A stretch of DNA of 42,740 nt from Bacteroidales bacterium (GTDB lineage Bacteria; Bacteroidota; Bacteroidia; Bacteroidales; Bacteroidaceae): positions 1 to 42,740 of the forward strand of contig SFIS01000014.1 of NCBI GenBank assembly GCA_004555245.1. The letters are read 5' to 3'. The notes under the pieces are model-generated. The model was not told where the DNA came from, made no database searches, and was given only the letters and a program-made list of their open reading frames with translations. Positions 16,001-24,193 of this stretch are shown piece after piece (position 1 is the stretch's first letter; each line of letters begins with the position of its first letter). Both the position numbers and the translations under genes were made by a program.

Positions 16001-16403
16001 GGAAGAGCATGACGGGAGTGGTCCATGTGTAGCCGTCGCGTGAGGACTGCATGAGCGTGTGGCTTGGCGGCACCTGCTCGTCTTTCGGGTCGCAGAGATA
16101 GTGTACGTAGAATCGTCCGTGCCAGTATGCCATCATCGGCTGGTGGTTGTAGGTCCATCCCATGCCGTTCTCCGGTGCGGGGTGTTCGCGGTTGGCGCGC
16201 ATAATCTGGATGTTATGCACGCCGACAACAGGCGACAGGCCGCCGTCGTGGCGGTGAGGGTCGCTCAGTTCCGTGCCGGTATATCGCACGACATCCTGCG
16301 CCGCGGCGTCGGCAGACGACATGGCGAGACAGGCGACAGCCGCAGCAGTGAGGCAGCGGGACTTCAGGAAAGACGGGAGACAATAGTCTTGCGTGGTTAT
16401 CAT
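13029..16403 (-). CDS. Sialidase-like propeller plus (alpha/alpha)6 glycosidase, GH143/GH142-like
   Basis: 1124 residues from ATG 16403. An upstream in-frame ATG (16454) lies on the promoter -7 box, so the shorter form with signal peptide CLTAAAVACLAMSSADAAAQ is preferred. The N-terminal half is a sialidase-like beta-propeller with two Asp-box-like motifs (SRDGYTWTTP, SEDGGNTWSEP). It is followed by a concanavalin-like sandwich (about 430-560) and a C-terminal (alpha/alpha)6 barrel (EMFWYRWWTLRKHI, WDYNYWVTTHRLPSG, GVGQCEWDGAVWPFATSQTL, YNHSTFNDIIITGICG). This architecture and length resemble the bifunctional rhamnogalacturonan-II enzyme BT1020 of Bacteroides thetaiotaomicron, which cleaves DHA with GH143 and beta-L-arabinofuranose with GH142. 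Assignment rests on architecture and remembered family features. A different sialidase/GH63-like fusion remains possible. Confidence 0.65.
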   Translation of the reverse strand: MITTQDYCLPSFLKSRCLTAAAVACLAMSSADAAAQDVVRYTGTELSDPHRHDGGLSPVVGVHNIQIMRANREHPAPENGMGWTYNHQPMMAYWHGRFYVHYLCDPKDEQVPPSHTLMQSSRDGYTWTTPVMLFPEYDVPEGFTKPGIEDAAHNMKAVMHQRMGFYVSADDRLYAIGSYGVCLSKKDHNNDGNGIGRVIREVKDDGTLGKIYFIYYNHDFNEKNTDFPNYRRGDKYLRRAVAEIYANPRIRMQWVEEADREDPLIPLNKPYKAYNDYTLPDGRLVALWKHALTSISEDGGNTWSEPVGRAPGFVNSNAKIWGQRLSDGTYATVYNPSEFRWPLAISLSADGLNYTTLNLINGEVPPMRYGGNYKSFGPQYVRGIQEGNGTPPDGDMWLTYSMNKEDMWVARVPVPVRINATAHADDDFSRYTSLAELTDWNIYSPLQAPAGFEGKWLTLADSDRHDYCRVERKIPPTRELAVEFTLKAGQNSHGWLQVEFLDKDGVPCSRLELTDTGEMRCKGGARYARVMTYEPDKEYRVRAELSVSTRTATIYIDGKKAATRMFFAPVESIERVMMRTGTMRLYPTVDTPADWDGILPDAGESDKKAVFAIADFKTAQLEETAGGNTGLQPAVLRYDDFRHYVDFFNEMEDENIVQAIPNAGAWDWMKQNVPLFECSQKTVEEMFWYRWWTLRKHIEKTPAGWAMTEFLVKRNYADKWKLISSGVGHHIRESRWLHDRQYLDQIINTWYHGNEGKPMAKFLKYSSWVPSSIWERYLVDGNKQWVVSQLPDMEWDYNYWVTTHRLPSGLIWQEDVRDAMEETISGGRKKQYARPSINSYVYGSAKAISYVAQLAGDEKKAEAYRLKADTLQRLTETLLWNERHLFFETHRGDSSANVREAIGFMPWYMKMPIDNAKYGVAWQQIADEQGFDAPYGLTTAERRHPEFRTHGVGQCEWDGAVWPFATSQTLTGYINYINSLNENDTTLNAHRMTFFRHVEKYVQSQHMRGKPYIGEYLDETTGYWLKGDQERSRYYNHSTFNDIIITGICGIQPQPCNALVVNPLLPAGAWTYFCLDNVLYHGRRITVIYDIDGKRYHQGKGLSVFVDGVLRAHADTLRKLTVTL

Positions 16404-16451
16404 AGCAGGTATAATGTTAAAGGTTAGAAAGAAAAACGCATGTTTACGCCA

Positions 16452-16481
16452 CAAAGTTACAAATATTTTTCTGAAAACAAA
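16452..16481 (-). promoter_or_regulatory. Bacteroidetes-type promoter for GH143/142-like gene
   Basis: TTTG (16478-16481) and TAACTTTG (16452-16459) are separated by 18 bases on the minus strand, predicting a start site near 16445 and a leader of about 40 nt before ATG 16403. This is what decides the start codon. Confidence 0.75.
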
Positions 16482-16597
16482 GAAAATCGCCTCATAATTT
16501 TAAATCTTTGTGTTTTTCATGTAGGGGAGAGACGGAAAGGCGGGAGGGTAGGGCAGTGCGGGCAGGCTGTGTAACGGGAGCCTGTCCGTGGCTGACG

Positions 16598-16677
16598 GTT
16601 GTCACATTTTTCGCAGCGGCGGACAGTATGCCTTGCCAGGGCGGACAGAACAGGCGGGTGCGAAAAATCTTGACAAC
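16598..16677. repeat. Imperfect inverted repeat, 18-19 bp arms
   Basis: GTTGTCACATTTTTCGCA (16598-16615) is nearly the reverse complement of TGCGAAAAATCTTGACAAC (16659-16677), spanning a GC-rich 43-base centre. It could be a structured RNA, a binding site or the ends of a tiny decayed element. Confidence 0.5.
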
Positions 16678-16741
16678 GGGAAATCCGGAAATTAACATTT
16701 CAAAACCGTGTCTCACAGCCTTGCAAGCCTGTTTTTTCTGT

Positions 16742-16860
16742 CTCGCGATGCAAAATAGTCAATCTCGCGAGGCAAAATAGTCAATCTTGCGATGCAAGAT
16801 AGTCAGTCTTGGCGTCCCACTTTGACTGTCTTGCGATGCAGGAAAGTCAAACTTGCGGCG
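16742..16860. repeat. 22-bp tandem repeat array with internal dyads
   Basis: Units begin at 16742, 16764, 16786, 16808, 16830 and 16852 (partial). Each has exactly 22 bases and a theme of CTTGCGATGCAA then ATAGTCAAT. The fourth unit is diverged. Most units carry a small dyad (TTGC-GAT-GCAA). The period is about two DNA helical turns, so equivalent sites would sit on the same face of the helix. Confidence 0.85.
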
Positions 16861-17136
16861 TTTTTCCGCCTTTTTCAGCCGTCCGGGATATCCGTTTTGC
16901 CGCGTCGGATGCGGCAATGTGTTGTCTTACAGCGTCTTGCGGAAAACGTCGTAGAATTGTCTGTACGCCGCCGCCTTCCCCTTCGTGTGCCTACAGACGA
17001 TTCTCGCGCGCCGTCAAAGTTCACAACCTTGCTGTAGCGTCAAATTCCGCCGCCCTCTCCGCCCTGTCTTTTGTGCGGCGTGTGTTCCATATCGTGCTGG
17101 TGCAGGCGGTGTGGCGCAATGCGGATATGGGGCAGA

Positions 17137-17168
17137 ACGAAAAAACCCGGCACGTCTGTGCCGGGTGG
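17137..17168 (-). terminator. Intrinsic terminator after fecR
   Basis: On the minus strand ACCCGGCAC pairs with GTGCCGGGT around a 4-base loop, directly followed by TTTTTT. It is 38 bases beyond the fecR stop. Confidence 0.9.
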
Positions 17169-17204
17169 TCTGTCAGTGTGATATGCCTTGCTGCGGGCGG
17201 TGTG

Positions 17205-18386
17205 TCAGTCAACGTATATCGTGTTGCCCTTTACCGAGACAACGCCTTTCTTCATGCTGTTGACGGCATCGACGGCAGCTGCCACGCCCTCGGTGCGTGG
17301 CGCGATGAAGCGCATCCGGCACCGCAGCAGCTCTGCGTTACGGAAGACGACGGTCATGTTGAACGTCCGCCCTATCTCTTCCATGATGTCCTGAAGGGTG
17401 CTGTTTCCGAAATAGAGGTATCCGTCTCGCCAGAACTCGTATGGCGTGACGTCGGCCTTCGCCACGCTGAACGTCGTGCCGTTGAGTGTTGCAGCCTGGT
17501 TAGGCTCCAGTGTCACGGGCTTTGTCTCCGCCGCTGCCGCGTCCGTCGTGACATCGAGGCGCACGCTGCCTTTCACGAGACACACCTCGCGGCGTGTGGT
17601 GGAGATGTTGAACTCCGTGCCGAGCACCGTAGTCTCCATTGCGCCGCTCTTCACTACAAAGGGGTGGGCGGCGTCGTGTGCCACGCAGAAATATGCCTCG
17701 CCCTCGAACTTCACGATGCGGTGGGAGCCTGCGAAGCGGTTGGGGAAGACGATGCGGGCTCCGGGGTGCATATATACAGTCGAGCCGTCGGGCAGCGTGA
17801 CATCCGCCGTCCTGCCGTACGGCACGGTGAGTGTCAGCTGTTCGGTGGCTGAGGCGTCGGCGAGCAGAGCCTCGAGGTCTGACTTGGTGATGACAGTCTG
17901 TCGCGCCGACTTCGGTTGCTTCAGCGCGATGTTCTTTCCGTGCGCCGCGAGTGTGACGTCCTTCTCCTCAGTGTCGGCGGTGAAGACGGTCTGCTGTCCT
18001 TTCTCATGTACGGCTGCCGTGCCGGCATTGTCTGCCGTGCCGTAGAGGCTGTAGATTGCGGCAATCGCCACGACACCCGCAAACACGGCTGCGATGCGCA
18101 GCAGGCTGCGTATCAGTGTCCCGTGCTTTGCAGAGTGTCCGCTGTTGTCTGTCGCGGTGTCTGGATTGTCGTCGTGTGTGCGGTGCCATGCCCTCAGCCG
18201 TTCTTCTGTATCTGTCGTGCAGCGTGCCTGACGCACCGCCTGTCGCAAGCCCTCCACCTCGTCCAGCTCTTTGCGCAGATCGGTGTCAGACAAGAGTGCC
18301 TCAAGCTGTTCCGGCGTGATGTCTGCCGGATTCTCTGCTATGTCGAGAGCCTGTTGCTCGGTTATGGTCAGTTTTTCTTCAAGCAT
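17205..18386 (-). CDS. FecR-family anti-sigma factor
   Basis: 393 residues. The N-terminal cytoplasmic part (about 1-90) is followed by one membrane segment (LLRIAAVFAGVVAIAAIYSL, about 95-114), then the periplasmic FecR domain (YGRTADVTLPDGSTVYMHPG, FPNRFAGSHRIVKFEGEAYF, FVVKSGAMETTVLGTEFNIS). The C-terminus is a DUF4974/STN-interaction domain (YLYFGNSTLQDIMEEIGRTF up to VVSVKGNTIYVD). It sits 82 bases downstream of the ECF sigma gene in the same orientation. In the established model it holds the sigma factor until the STN domain of the outer-membrane receptor, here the divergent SusC, relays ligand binding. Confidence 0.95.
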   Translation of the reverse strand: MLEEKLTITEQQALDIAENPADITPEQLEALLSDTDLRKELDEVEGLRQAVRQARCTTDTEERLRAWHRTHDDNPDTATDNSGHSAKHGTLIRSLLRIAAVFAGVVAIAAIYSLYGTADNAGTAAVHEKGQQTVFTADTEEKDVTLAAHGKNIALKQPKSARQTVITKSDLEALLADASATEQLTLTVPYGRTADVTLPDGSTVYMHPGARIVFPNRFAGSHRIVKFEGEAYFCVAHDAAHPFVVKSGAMETTVLGTEFNISTTRREVCLVKGSVRLDVTTDAAAAETKPVTLEPNQAATLNGTTFSVAKADVTPYEFWRDGYLYFGNSTLQDIMEEIGRTFNMTVVFRNAELLRCRMRFIAPRTEGVAAAVDAVNSMKKGVVSVKGNTIYVD

Positions 18387-18468
18387 TGTGTTTACATTAT
18401 ATTATATATAGTTGACAGCTTGCTTCGTCGCCAATCTAAAAAGTATAACGCACGGAAAGTTGAAACGG

Positions 18469-18969
18469 TTATGGTTTTGGCAGTTTTTTATATTCTCTTA
18501 TGAATTTCAGCGCCTTCACGATATGTTTCTTAACAGTAGAGATGCTGATTTTCATGTCCTCCGCCACCTCCCGGTATTTCTTCCCCTCGACATAGCAGGC
18601 GCATAGGATGTCGTTGGTGGGGGGACCCATCTCGTCGAGCAGTCGGCGGACTATGGCGAGGCGTTCGTCCTGTTCGTCAAGCCGGTCGGGCTCTGTGGCG
18701 ATGGCAGACATCATGGCTGCATAATCTACATACGCCTTGTGCTTCGCCGTTCGGCGCAGATGGTCGATGCAGCGGCTGCGGACAACGGCGTAGAGATAGT
18801 GCCGGATGTTCTCCATGTCAAGGTGGTTCATGTTACGCCATACGCTCTCGAACACCGCCGACACCACATCATGACAGTCTTCTTCGTCCTGGAGATAGCG
18901 TCGGGCGAAGAAGAAGAGTTCGTCGTAGTGGCGGCTGAAAAGTGTGTCGAAGATATGGCTGTTGTCCAT
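18469..18969 (-). CDS. ECF-type RNA polymerase sigma factor
   Basis: 166 residues from ATG 18969 (MDNSHIFDTLFSRHYDELFF). A longer frame from 18993 is unlikely because that codon overlaps the promoter -7 box at 18991-18998. Region 2 is visible as FFFARRYLQDEEDCHDVVSA and region 4 as a helix-turn-helix YREVAEDMKISISTVKKHIV. It pairs with the FecR protein downstream. Together they form a SusC-linked trans-envelope signalling module that probably controls the divergent susC operon. Direct control of the minus-strand enzyme genes is possible but not shown. Confidence 0.95.
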   Translation of the reverse strand: MDNSHIFDTLFSRHYDELFFFARRYLQDEEDCHDVVSAVFESVWRNMNHLDMENIRHYLYAVVRSRCIDHLRRTAKHKAYVDYAAMMSAIATEPDRLDEQDERLAIVRRLLDEMGPPTNDILCACYVEGKKYREVAEDMKISISTVKKHIVKALKFIREYKKLPKP

Positions 18970-19245
18970 AGACGGCTGAAATTTTGACGGCAAAGTTACA
19001 AAAAAGAAACCGAAATGTAAGAAAAAAGTAAATTTATTTGCTTTTCCGTAACCGATTTTGCTTCTCGTGCGTTCTATTTGTGTATAAAACGTTGTTTTAG
19101 GCCGACAACAAGATTACTGTTGCCTTGTTTTAGGCCGACAACAAGATTACTGTTGCTAACTGAGATACACGTCAACTGAAATACTATCAACCCGTCAACT
19201 AATAAAACAAATAATACAATAAACACAAAACCAAGCAGAAGAATT
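18970..19245. promoter_or_regulatory. Divergent control region between sigma factor and susC
   Basis: Contains a TAACTTTG -7 box for the sigma gene (minus, 18991-18998), the 33-bp-period tandem repeat (19092-19156) and GTCAACT motifs near 19170-19200. No clear TAnnTTTG box faces susC; TCTATTTG near 19073 is a weak candidate. This would fit an alternative-sigma promoter for susC. Confidence 0.5.
19092..19165 (-). repeat. Partial leader element, tandem copy C
   Basis: Two identical 32-base units (19092-19123 and 19125-19156) have a 33-base period. Read on the minus strand, toward the sigma gene, each has GCAACAGTAATCTTGTTGTC, the first part of the 99-bp element A/B, then GGCCTAAAACAA. The outer unit is preceded by CAGTTA, matching CAGTTG of copies A and B. 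Confidence 0.85.
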
Positions 19246-22200
19246 ATGAAGAAAGCATTCATGGCACTGTTGGCGATGCTGACACTGACCGTTGCAGCTT
19301 TTGCGCAAGACAATGACGTTCGTCTGTCGATGACATTCCAGAACGAGCAGTTGTCGAGCGTGCTGCTGAGATTGGAGAAGTCGTCTGACTACAAGTTCCT
19401 CTTCACCTTCGACGATGTGGAGAAATACAGGGTCAACGGCTCGGTGAAGGACATGAAATTCATGGAGATTGTGGATTACGTGCTCCGCGACAAGCCGTTC
19501 GTCTATAAGGTCGAAGGCAAGTTCATCAAGGTGACGATGCGCCAGGCAAAGGGCGACGAAAGCCGGAAGATGAAGTCCTACGGCGGATATGTCCGCGACA
19601 AGAAAGGCGAGCCCATCATCGGGGCGCAGGTGAAGGTGCTCGGGACGACAGCCATGGCGGTGACAGATGTCAACGGCGCCTATGCGTTCGACTACATGAT
19701 GTCCGGCACTAAGAACGTGCAGGTGACATGCATCGGCATGAAGACCGTCACCCTGCCCCTTCGGCAGCAGATGGACATCACGATGGAAGAAGACAGCAAG
19801 GCGGTGGGAGAGGTTGTCGTAACCGGCATCTTCAAGAAGGCGAAAGAGAGCTACACCGGCGCCGTCTCGCAGATCAGCAGCGAGGAACTCAGTCTGCACA
19901 AGGGACAGAACCTGCTGCAGACACTGAAGACCATCGACGCCTCGATGAACTTTCAGGTGAACAACCTGGCGGGCAGCGACCCTAACAACCTGCCGCAAAT
20001 CAACATCCGCGGCAACTCGTCGCTACCCATGAGCGTGCAGGAGTTCAACGAATCTACCGGCAACGCCGTCAACACGCCTCTCATCATTCTCGACGGCTTC
20101 GAAATCTCGCTCGAGAAACTGATGGACTACAACGACGAGGAAATAGAATCCATCAACATCCTGAAAGACGCCGCCGCCACAGCCATCTACGGCTCGCGCG
20201 GCTCTAACGGCGTCATTGTCGTCACCACACGCCAGCCGGAGGCCGGAAAACTGCGCATCAACGCAGAGATAGGCATCGACATCGAGGCCCCCGACCTCAC
20301 GTCGTACGACTATCTCAACGCACAGGAGAAGCTCGCGCTCGAGAACTCGCTCCGCCTCTACAACTCCGAATACACGACAAACGACTACAACTACCAGCAG
20401 GTTTACAACCAGAAGCTGCAGCGCGTGCTCTCCGGAGCCACCACCGACTGGATAGACAAACCTATCCGCACCGGCGTCGGCTCGCACTACAACCTGCGTC
20501 TCGAAGGCGGAAGCAACGAGTTCCGCTGGGCTGTCGGCGCCAACTACAAGGACACGGAGGGCGCGATGAAAAATTCATACCGCCGCTCGTTCAACGGAAG
20601 CATACAGCTCATATACAACATCAAGAACGTGACGTTCAAGAACTACACCACATACGGCATGGTGCGCTCTAACGAGAGCAACTACGGAGCCTTCAGCCAG
20701 TATGTCGCGCTGCAGCCGTACGACATCCCGTACGATGAAGACGGGACGGTGAAACAATATTTCGAGAACTTCCTCGGTCCGTCGCGCGGACGTGGCGAGG
20801 CAAACCCTCTCTACGACGCACTGCTCAACACCATAGACAAAACGGGACACGAGACACTGACAAACAACTTCGCCATAGAATGGAAGATCATACCTGACCT
20901 CACCTTCCGCGGACAGTTCGGCATCAGCAAGCTGACAAACTCGTCAGACTATTTCCTGCCCGCAGAACACTCTTACTTCACCACCGACACCTACGGACAC
21001 TACGACGAATACTCCACCGACGAGGGCTTCCTGCGCCGCGGACTGTACAGATACGGCACGGGCGACGGCTACAGCTACGACGGCAACGCCACCCTCGCCT
21101 ACAGCCATGTCTTCGCCGACAAGCACCAGCTGTATGTCGGAGCAGACTACTCCGTCTCTGAGAGCAAGAGCACGTCATACCTCTTCGAGGTGGAGGGCAT
21201 ATCCGACAGCGACAAGCCCTTCCTCGGCAACGCACGGCAGTATGCGAAAAACGGCACGCCGAGCGGATCGAAATCTACCGTGAGACGCATCGGACTGACA
21301 GGAAACGTCAACTACACCTACGACGCACGATACTACATCGACCTCTCGTACCGCGCCGACGGCAGCTCCACATTCGGCAGCGACAACAAATGGGCGCCGT
21401 TCTGGTCGGCGGGCATAGGATGGAACATGCACAACGAGCGATGGTTCAAGAAAAACGGACTGCTGAACATACTGCGTCTGAAGGCTTCGCTTGGCGAAGT
21501 AGGCTCGCAGACCGGCAGCGGAGCGGGAGCCAACACCATCTACAGAACCATCACTGACAACAAATACATGAACTGGAACGGAGCGCAGCTCACGGCATGG
21601 GGAAACCCGGGACTGACATGGCAGAACACTCGCGAGCTGAACATCGGAACGGAATTTGCAATGTTCAACGGCAGACTGAAAGGCGAGTTCAACTTCTACG
21701 ACAAGAAGACATCAAACCTACTCTCAAGCATGAACCTGCCGTCGAGCATGGGCATCAACTCTTACATCGCAAATGTAGGAGAGGTGAAAAACCGCGGATG
21801 GGAACTCTCGCTCAGCGGATTCCCTATACGCGACCTCAACAACGACTTCACATGGATGATGACCGGGCAGCTCGTGTATAACAAAAACTGGATAAGCAAA
21901 CTCTCTGAAGCCGTGAAGGAACAGACCGAGACGTACAGGGAACAGGACGTGGACGTGGCAAACCTCTTCTACGAAGGACGCCCCCAGAATGCCATCTACG
22001 CCGTACAGTCGCTCGGCATCGACCCCTCGACAGGCAAGGAAATCTTCATCGACCGCAACGGTGACATCACCGACACATGGAAAGCCGGAGACAAAGTCTT
22101 CTGCGGACAGGCCGACCCGAAATACCGCGGAAACTTCAGCAATATCCTCCGCTACAAGAACTGGACGCTGAACTGCACCTTCTCATACTACTGGGGCGGA

Positions 22201-22575
22201 TACAGTTACAACAGCACACTGCTCGACAAGGTCGAGGTGAGCATCTACGACCTCATGGATCAGAACGTTGACCGCCGCGCTCTGACCGACAGATGGATGA
22301 AGCCCGGCGACGTCACATTCTTCAAGGGATACAGCACCGAGGAGACACGCGCCACATCACGCTTCGTCATGGAGGACAACGTCCTCGAACTCTCGTCGGC
22401 AAGCCTGCAGTACAGATGGGACAGCAAATGGGTGAGAAACACCCTGAAGGTGCAGTCAATAACGTTCGGCGTCAACGCATCCGACCTCATACACTGGGGA
22501 AGCATCAAGCAGGAACGCGGAACAAGCTATCCTTATGCACGTAACATTCAGGGAAGCATAAAACTGCTCTTCTGA
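19246..22575 (+). CDS. SusC/RagA-family TonB-dependent outer-membrane transporter with STN domain
   Basis: 1109 residues. Signal peptide (MALLAMLTLTVAAFAQ), then an STN signalling domain (about 25-105, LSSVLLRLEKSSDYKFLFTF), a carboxypeptidase-regulatory-like domain (about 113-190, GYVRDKKGEPIIGAQVKVLG), the plug (about 200-325, NIRGNSSLP, INILKDAAATAIYGSRGSNG) and a 22-strand-type barrel ending in NIQGSIKLLF. With SusD it forms a pedal-bin importer for oligosaccharides or peptides, powered by TonB. The STN domain marks it as a transducer able to signal to the neighbouring FecR. It starts an apparent five-gene operon. The substrate is not readable from sequence. Confidence 0.97.
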   Translation: MKKAFMALLAMLTLTVAAFAQDNDVRLSMTFQNEQLSSVLLRLEKSSDYKFLFTFDDVEKYRVNGSVKDMKFMEIVDYVLRDKPFVYKVEGKFIKVTMRQAKGDESRKMKSYGGYVRDKKGEPIIGAQVKVLGTTAMAVTDVNGAYAFDYMMSGTKNVQVTCIGMKTVTLPLRQQMDITMEEDSKAVGEVVVTGIFKKAKESYTGAVSQISSEELSLHKGQNLLQTLKTIDASMNFQVNNLAGSDPNNLPQINIRGNSSLPMSVQEFNESTGNAVNTPLIILDGFEISLEKLMDYNDEEIESINILKDAAATAIYGSRGSNGVIVVTTRQPEAGKLRINAEIGIDIEAPDLTSYDYLNAQEKLALENSLRLYNSEYTTNDYNYQQVYNQKLQRVLSGATTDWIDKPIRTGVGSHYNLRLEGGSNEFRWAVGANYKDTEGAMKNSYRRSFNGSIQLIYNIKNVTFKNYTTYGMVRSNESNYGAFSQYVALQPYDIPYDEDGTVKQYFENFLGPSRGRGEANPLYDALLNTIDKTGHETLTNNFAIEWKIIPDLTFRGQFGISKLTNSSDYFLPAEHSYFTTDTYGHYDEYSTDEGFLRRGLYRYGTGDGYSYDGNATLAYSHVFADKHQLYVGADYSVSESKSTSYLFEVEGISDSDKPFLGNARQYAKNGTPSGSKSTVRRIGLTGNVNYTYDARYYIDLSYRADGSSTFGSDNKWAPFWSAGIGWNMHNERWFKKNGLLNILRLKASLGEVGSQTGSGAGANTIYRTITDNKYMNWNGAQLTAWGNPGLTWQNTRELNIGTEFAMFNGRLKGEFNFYDKKTSNLLSSMNLPSSMGINSYIANVGEVKNRGWELSLSGFPIRDLNNDFTWMMTGQLVYNKNWISKLSEAVKEQTETYREQDVDVANLFYEGRPQNAIYAVQSLGIDPSTGKEIFIDRNGDITDTWKAGDKVFCGQADPKYRGNFSNILRYKNWTLNCTFSYYWGGYSYNSTLLDKVEVSIYDLMDQNVDRRALTDRWMKPGDVTFFKGYSTEETRATSRFVMEDNVLELSSASLQYRWDSKWVRNTLKVQSITFGVNASDLIHWGSIKQERGTSYPYARNIQGSIKLLF

Positions 22576-22639
22576 CAACGGCATAACGGACAATAACGAA
22601 AACAGATATTCGACAAATCAAAGATTCAGACAAAAGATT

Positions 22640-24145
22640 ATGAAAATACATTTTTCAAGAAGACATAACATCCTGGCTGCCGTCATTCTTTCTGCATTCG
22701 TCATGACATCGTGCAACGACTGGCTTGACGTACGCCCCGACACAGAGCAGAAAGAAGCAGACCAGTTCTCGACAGAGAACGGATTCCAGACCGCTCTCAC
22801 CGGATGTTATATGGAGATGGCGTCTGACGATGCCTACGGCAAACGCATGACACTGACAAATGTCGAGAACCTCGCCAACCTGTGGGTGATACACAACAGG
22901 ACGACAAACAAGGACGACTACGAGCTCTACACCCACGACTATGACGGCGACAACGCAAAGAAAGCGGTGAAGGCTCTCTATACCTCGCTTTTCAAAACCA
23001 TCACACAGGCTAACCTCATCATAAAGAACGCAGGACTGCATTCTGACGCGCTGAAGACAGAAGGTATGCGCGAAATCATCACAGGCGAGGCGCATGCCAT
23101 ACGCGCATACTGCCAGCTCGACATCCTGCGCCTCTTCGGACAGATGCCGCAGGGCGGAGGGAAACAGGTGAGGCTGCCTTACTCAGAGGCTACGACAATA
23201 GACGAGATTCCGCCATACTACTCGTTTGCTGAATACACCGAGAAGCTGAAGCAGGACATCGAGACGGCAGAGAGGCTGCTGAAAGACAACGACCCAGCAA
23301 CGCAGTTCCCTTTCAGCGAAATGACATCCACCGACGATGAGTATGTGACTAACAGTTTCCTGCTCTTCAGACAGATGCGGCTGAACTACTGGGCGGTGCG
23401 CGCGCTGCACGCACGCATGGCGCTCTACACCGGTGACCGCCAGACGGCATACAGCATAGCAAGGGAGCTGATAGACGCAAAACTGCCCGACGGAACGGCG
23501 GTCAGACCACTCAGCGGACTGGCAGACTACCAGCACGGATACCTCGCCTGCCCAAACGAATGCTTCTTCTCGCTCAGCAGATACGACATCAAGAGCGTGG
23601 CGGCGCCCGTCTTCACGCTCAACGACGACAATGCGCGCTACCGCAACACGAACCAGGTGCTGAGCACGACGATGCTCGCCGAGCTCTTCGCCGGAGAGAA
23701 CACCGAGGCGCACAACAGATACAACGCCTTGTGGAACCAGAGGCTGTTGGATTCGTCGGCAAGACTGTGGTGCGGCTTCAAGCGGTACAGCTTCAGCGAC
23801 GACGCACAAAGCCAGTCGCTCTACTATCAGATCATGCCGATGCTGAGGACATCGGAAATCTACCTCATCGCTATGGAGACCTCCGCCAGCCTCGATGAGG
23901 TGAATGAGCTGCACCGGCAGTATATGCTCTCGCATAACGTGGCGGCTGCCACACCATTCGCATCGACAGATGACGTGAAGAAATGGATTGTGGATGAATA
24001 CCGCCGGGAGTTCTACGGCGAAGGACAGATGTTCTTCGTATATAAACGCACCGGGGCGAAGGAAATAAAATGGTGGAAAGGTGTCGCAGACGAACTGACA
24101 TATATCCTCCCGCTGCCGGAAACGGAATACGACCCCTCGATATGA
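22640..24145 (+). CDS. SusD/RagB-family surface lipoprotein
   Basis: 501 residues. The lipoprotein signal ends at MTSC (Cys25). SusD signatures follow: NDWLDVRPDTEQKEADQFST, a TPR-like helical core (EAHAIRAYCQLDILRLFGQM) and a C-terminal DEYRREFYGEGQMFFVYKRT with PLPETEYDPSI. It caps the SusC barrel and delivers ligand. The gap to susC is 64 bases. The family match is strong; ligand residues cannot be identified. Confidence 0.96.
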   Translation: MKIHFSRRHNILAAVILSAFVMTSCNDWLDVRPDTEQKEADQFSTENGFQTALTGCYMEMASDDAYGKRMTLTNVENLANLWVIHNRTTNKDDYELYTHDYDGDNAKKAVKALYTSLFKTITQANLIIKNAGLHSDALKTEGMREIITGEAHAIRAYCQLDILRLFGQMPQGGGKQVRLPYSEATTIDEIPPYYSFAEYTEKLKQDIETAERLLKDNDPATQFPFSEMTSTDDEYVTNSFLLFRQMRLNYWAVRALHARMALYTGDRQTAYSIARELIDAKLPDGTAVRPLSGLADYQHGYLACPNECFFSLSRYDIKSVAAPVFTLNDDNARYRNTNQVLSTTMLAELFAGENTEAHNRYNALWNQRLLDSSARLWCGFKRYSFSDDAQSQSLYYQIMPMLRTSEIYLIAMETSASLDEVNELHRQYMLSHNVAAATPFASTDDVKKWIVDEYRREFYGEGQMFFVYKRTGAKEIKWWKGVADELTYILPLPETEYDPSI

Positions 24146-24193
24146 CATCCGGACTGCATACTATAGACAGATAACAAAACAAACAAGACTGAT

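Larger units (their letters stand above)
16404..17136. other. Gene-free spacer between GH143/142-like and fecR genes
   Basis: About 730 bases without a supported gene. It holds a promoter (16452-16481), an imperfect inverted repeat (16598-16677) and a 22-bp tandem array (16742-16860). The long open frame through 16809-17852 on the plus strand is antisense to fecR and has no protein features. Nothing else is recognised between 16861 and 17136. Confidence 0.6.

Noticed and set aside
16742..16860. CRISPR array
   Set aside because: The 22-bp units are contiguous with no spacers, so this is a tandem repeat and not a CRISPR array.
16809..17852. 347-codon open frame on the plus strand
   Set aside because: Overlaps the 22-bp array and runs antisense through fecR; rich in Cys, Arg and His with no fold signature, typical of a shadow frame.
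19092..19156. Minimal CRISPR array (two repeats)
   Set aside because: The two 32-base units are separated by a single base, with no spacer; it is a tandem duplication of the leader element.
19195..19998. 267-codon minus-strand frame over the susC 5' end
   Set aside because: Antisense to the signal peptide and STN domain of SusC; His/Leu/Val-rich shadow.
23183..24148. 321-codon minus-strand frame opposite susD
   Set aside because: Exact antisense of SusD, no independent support.
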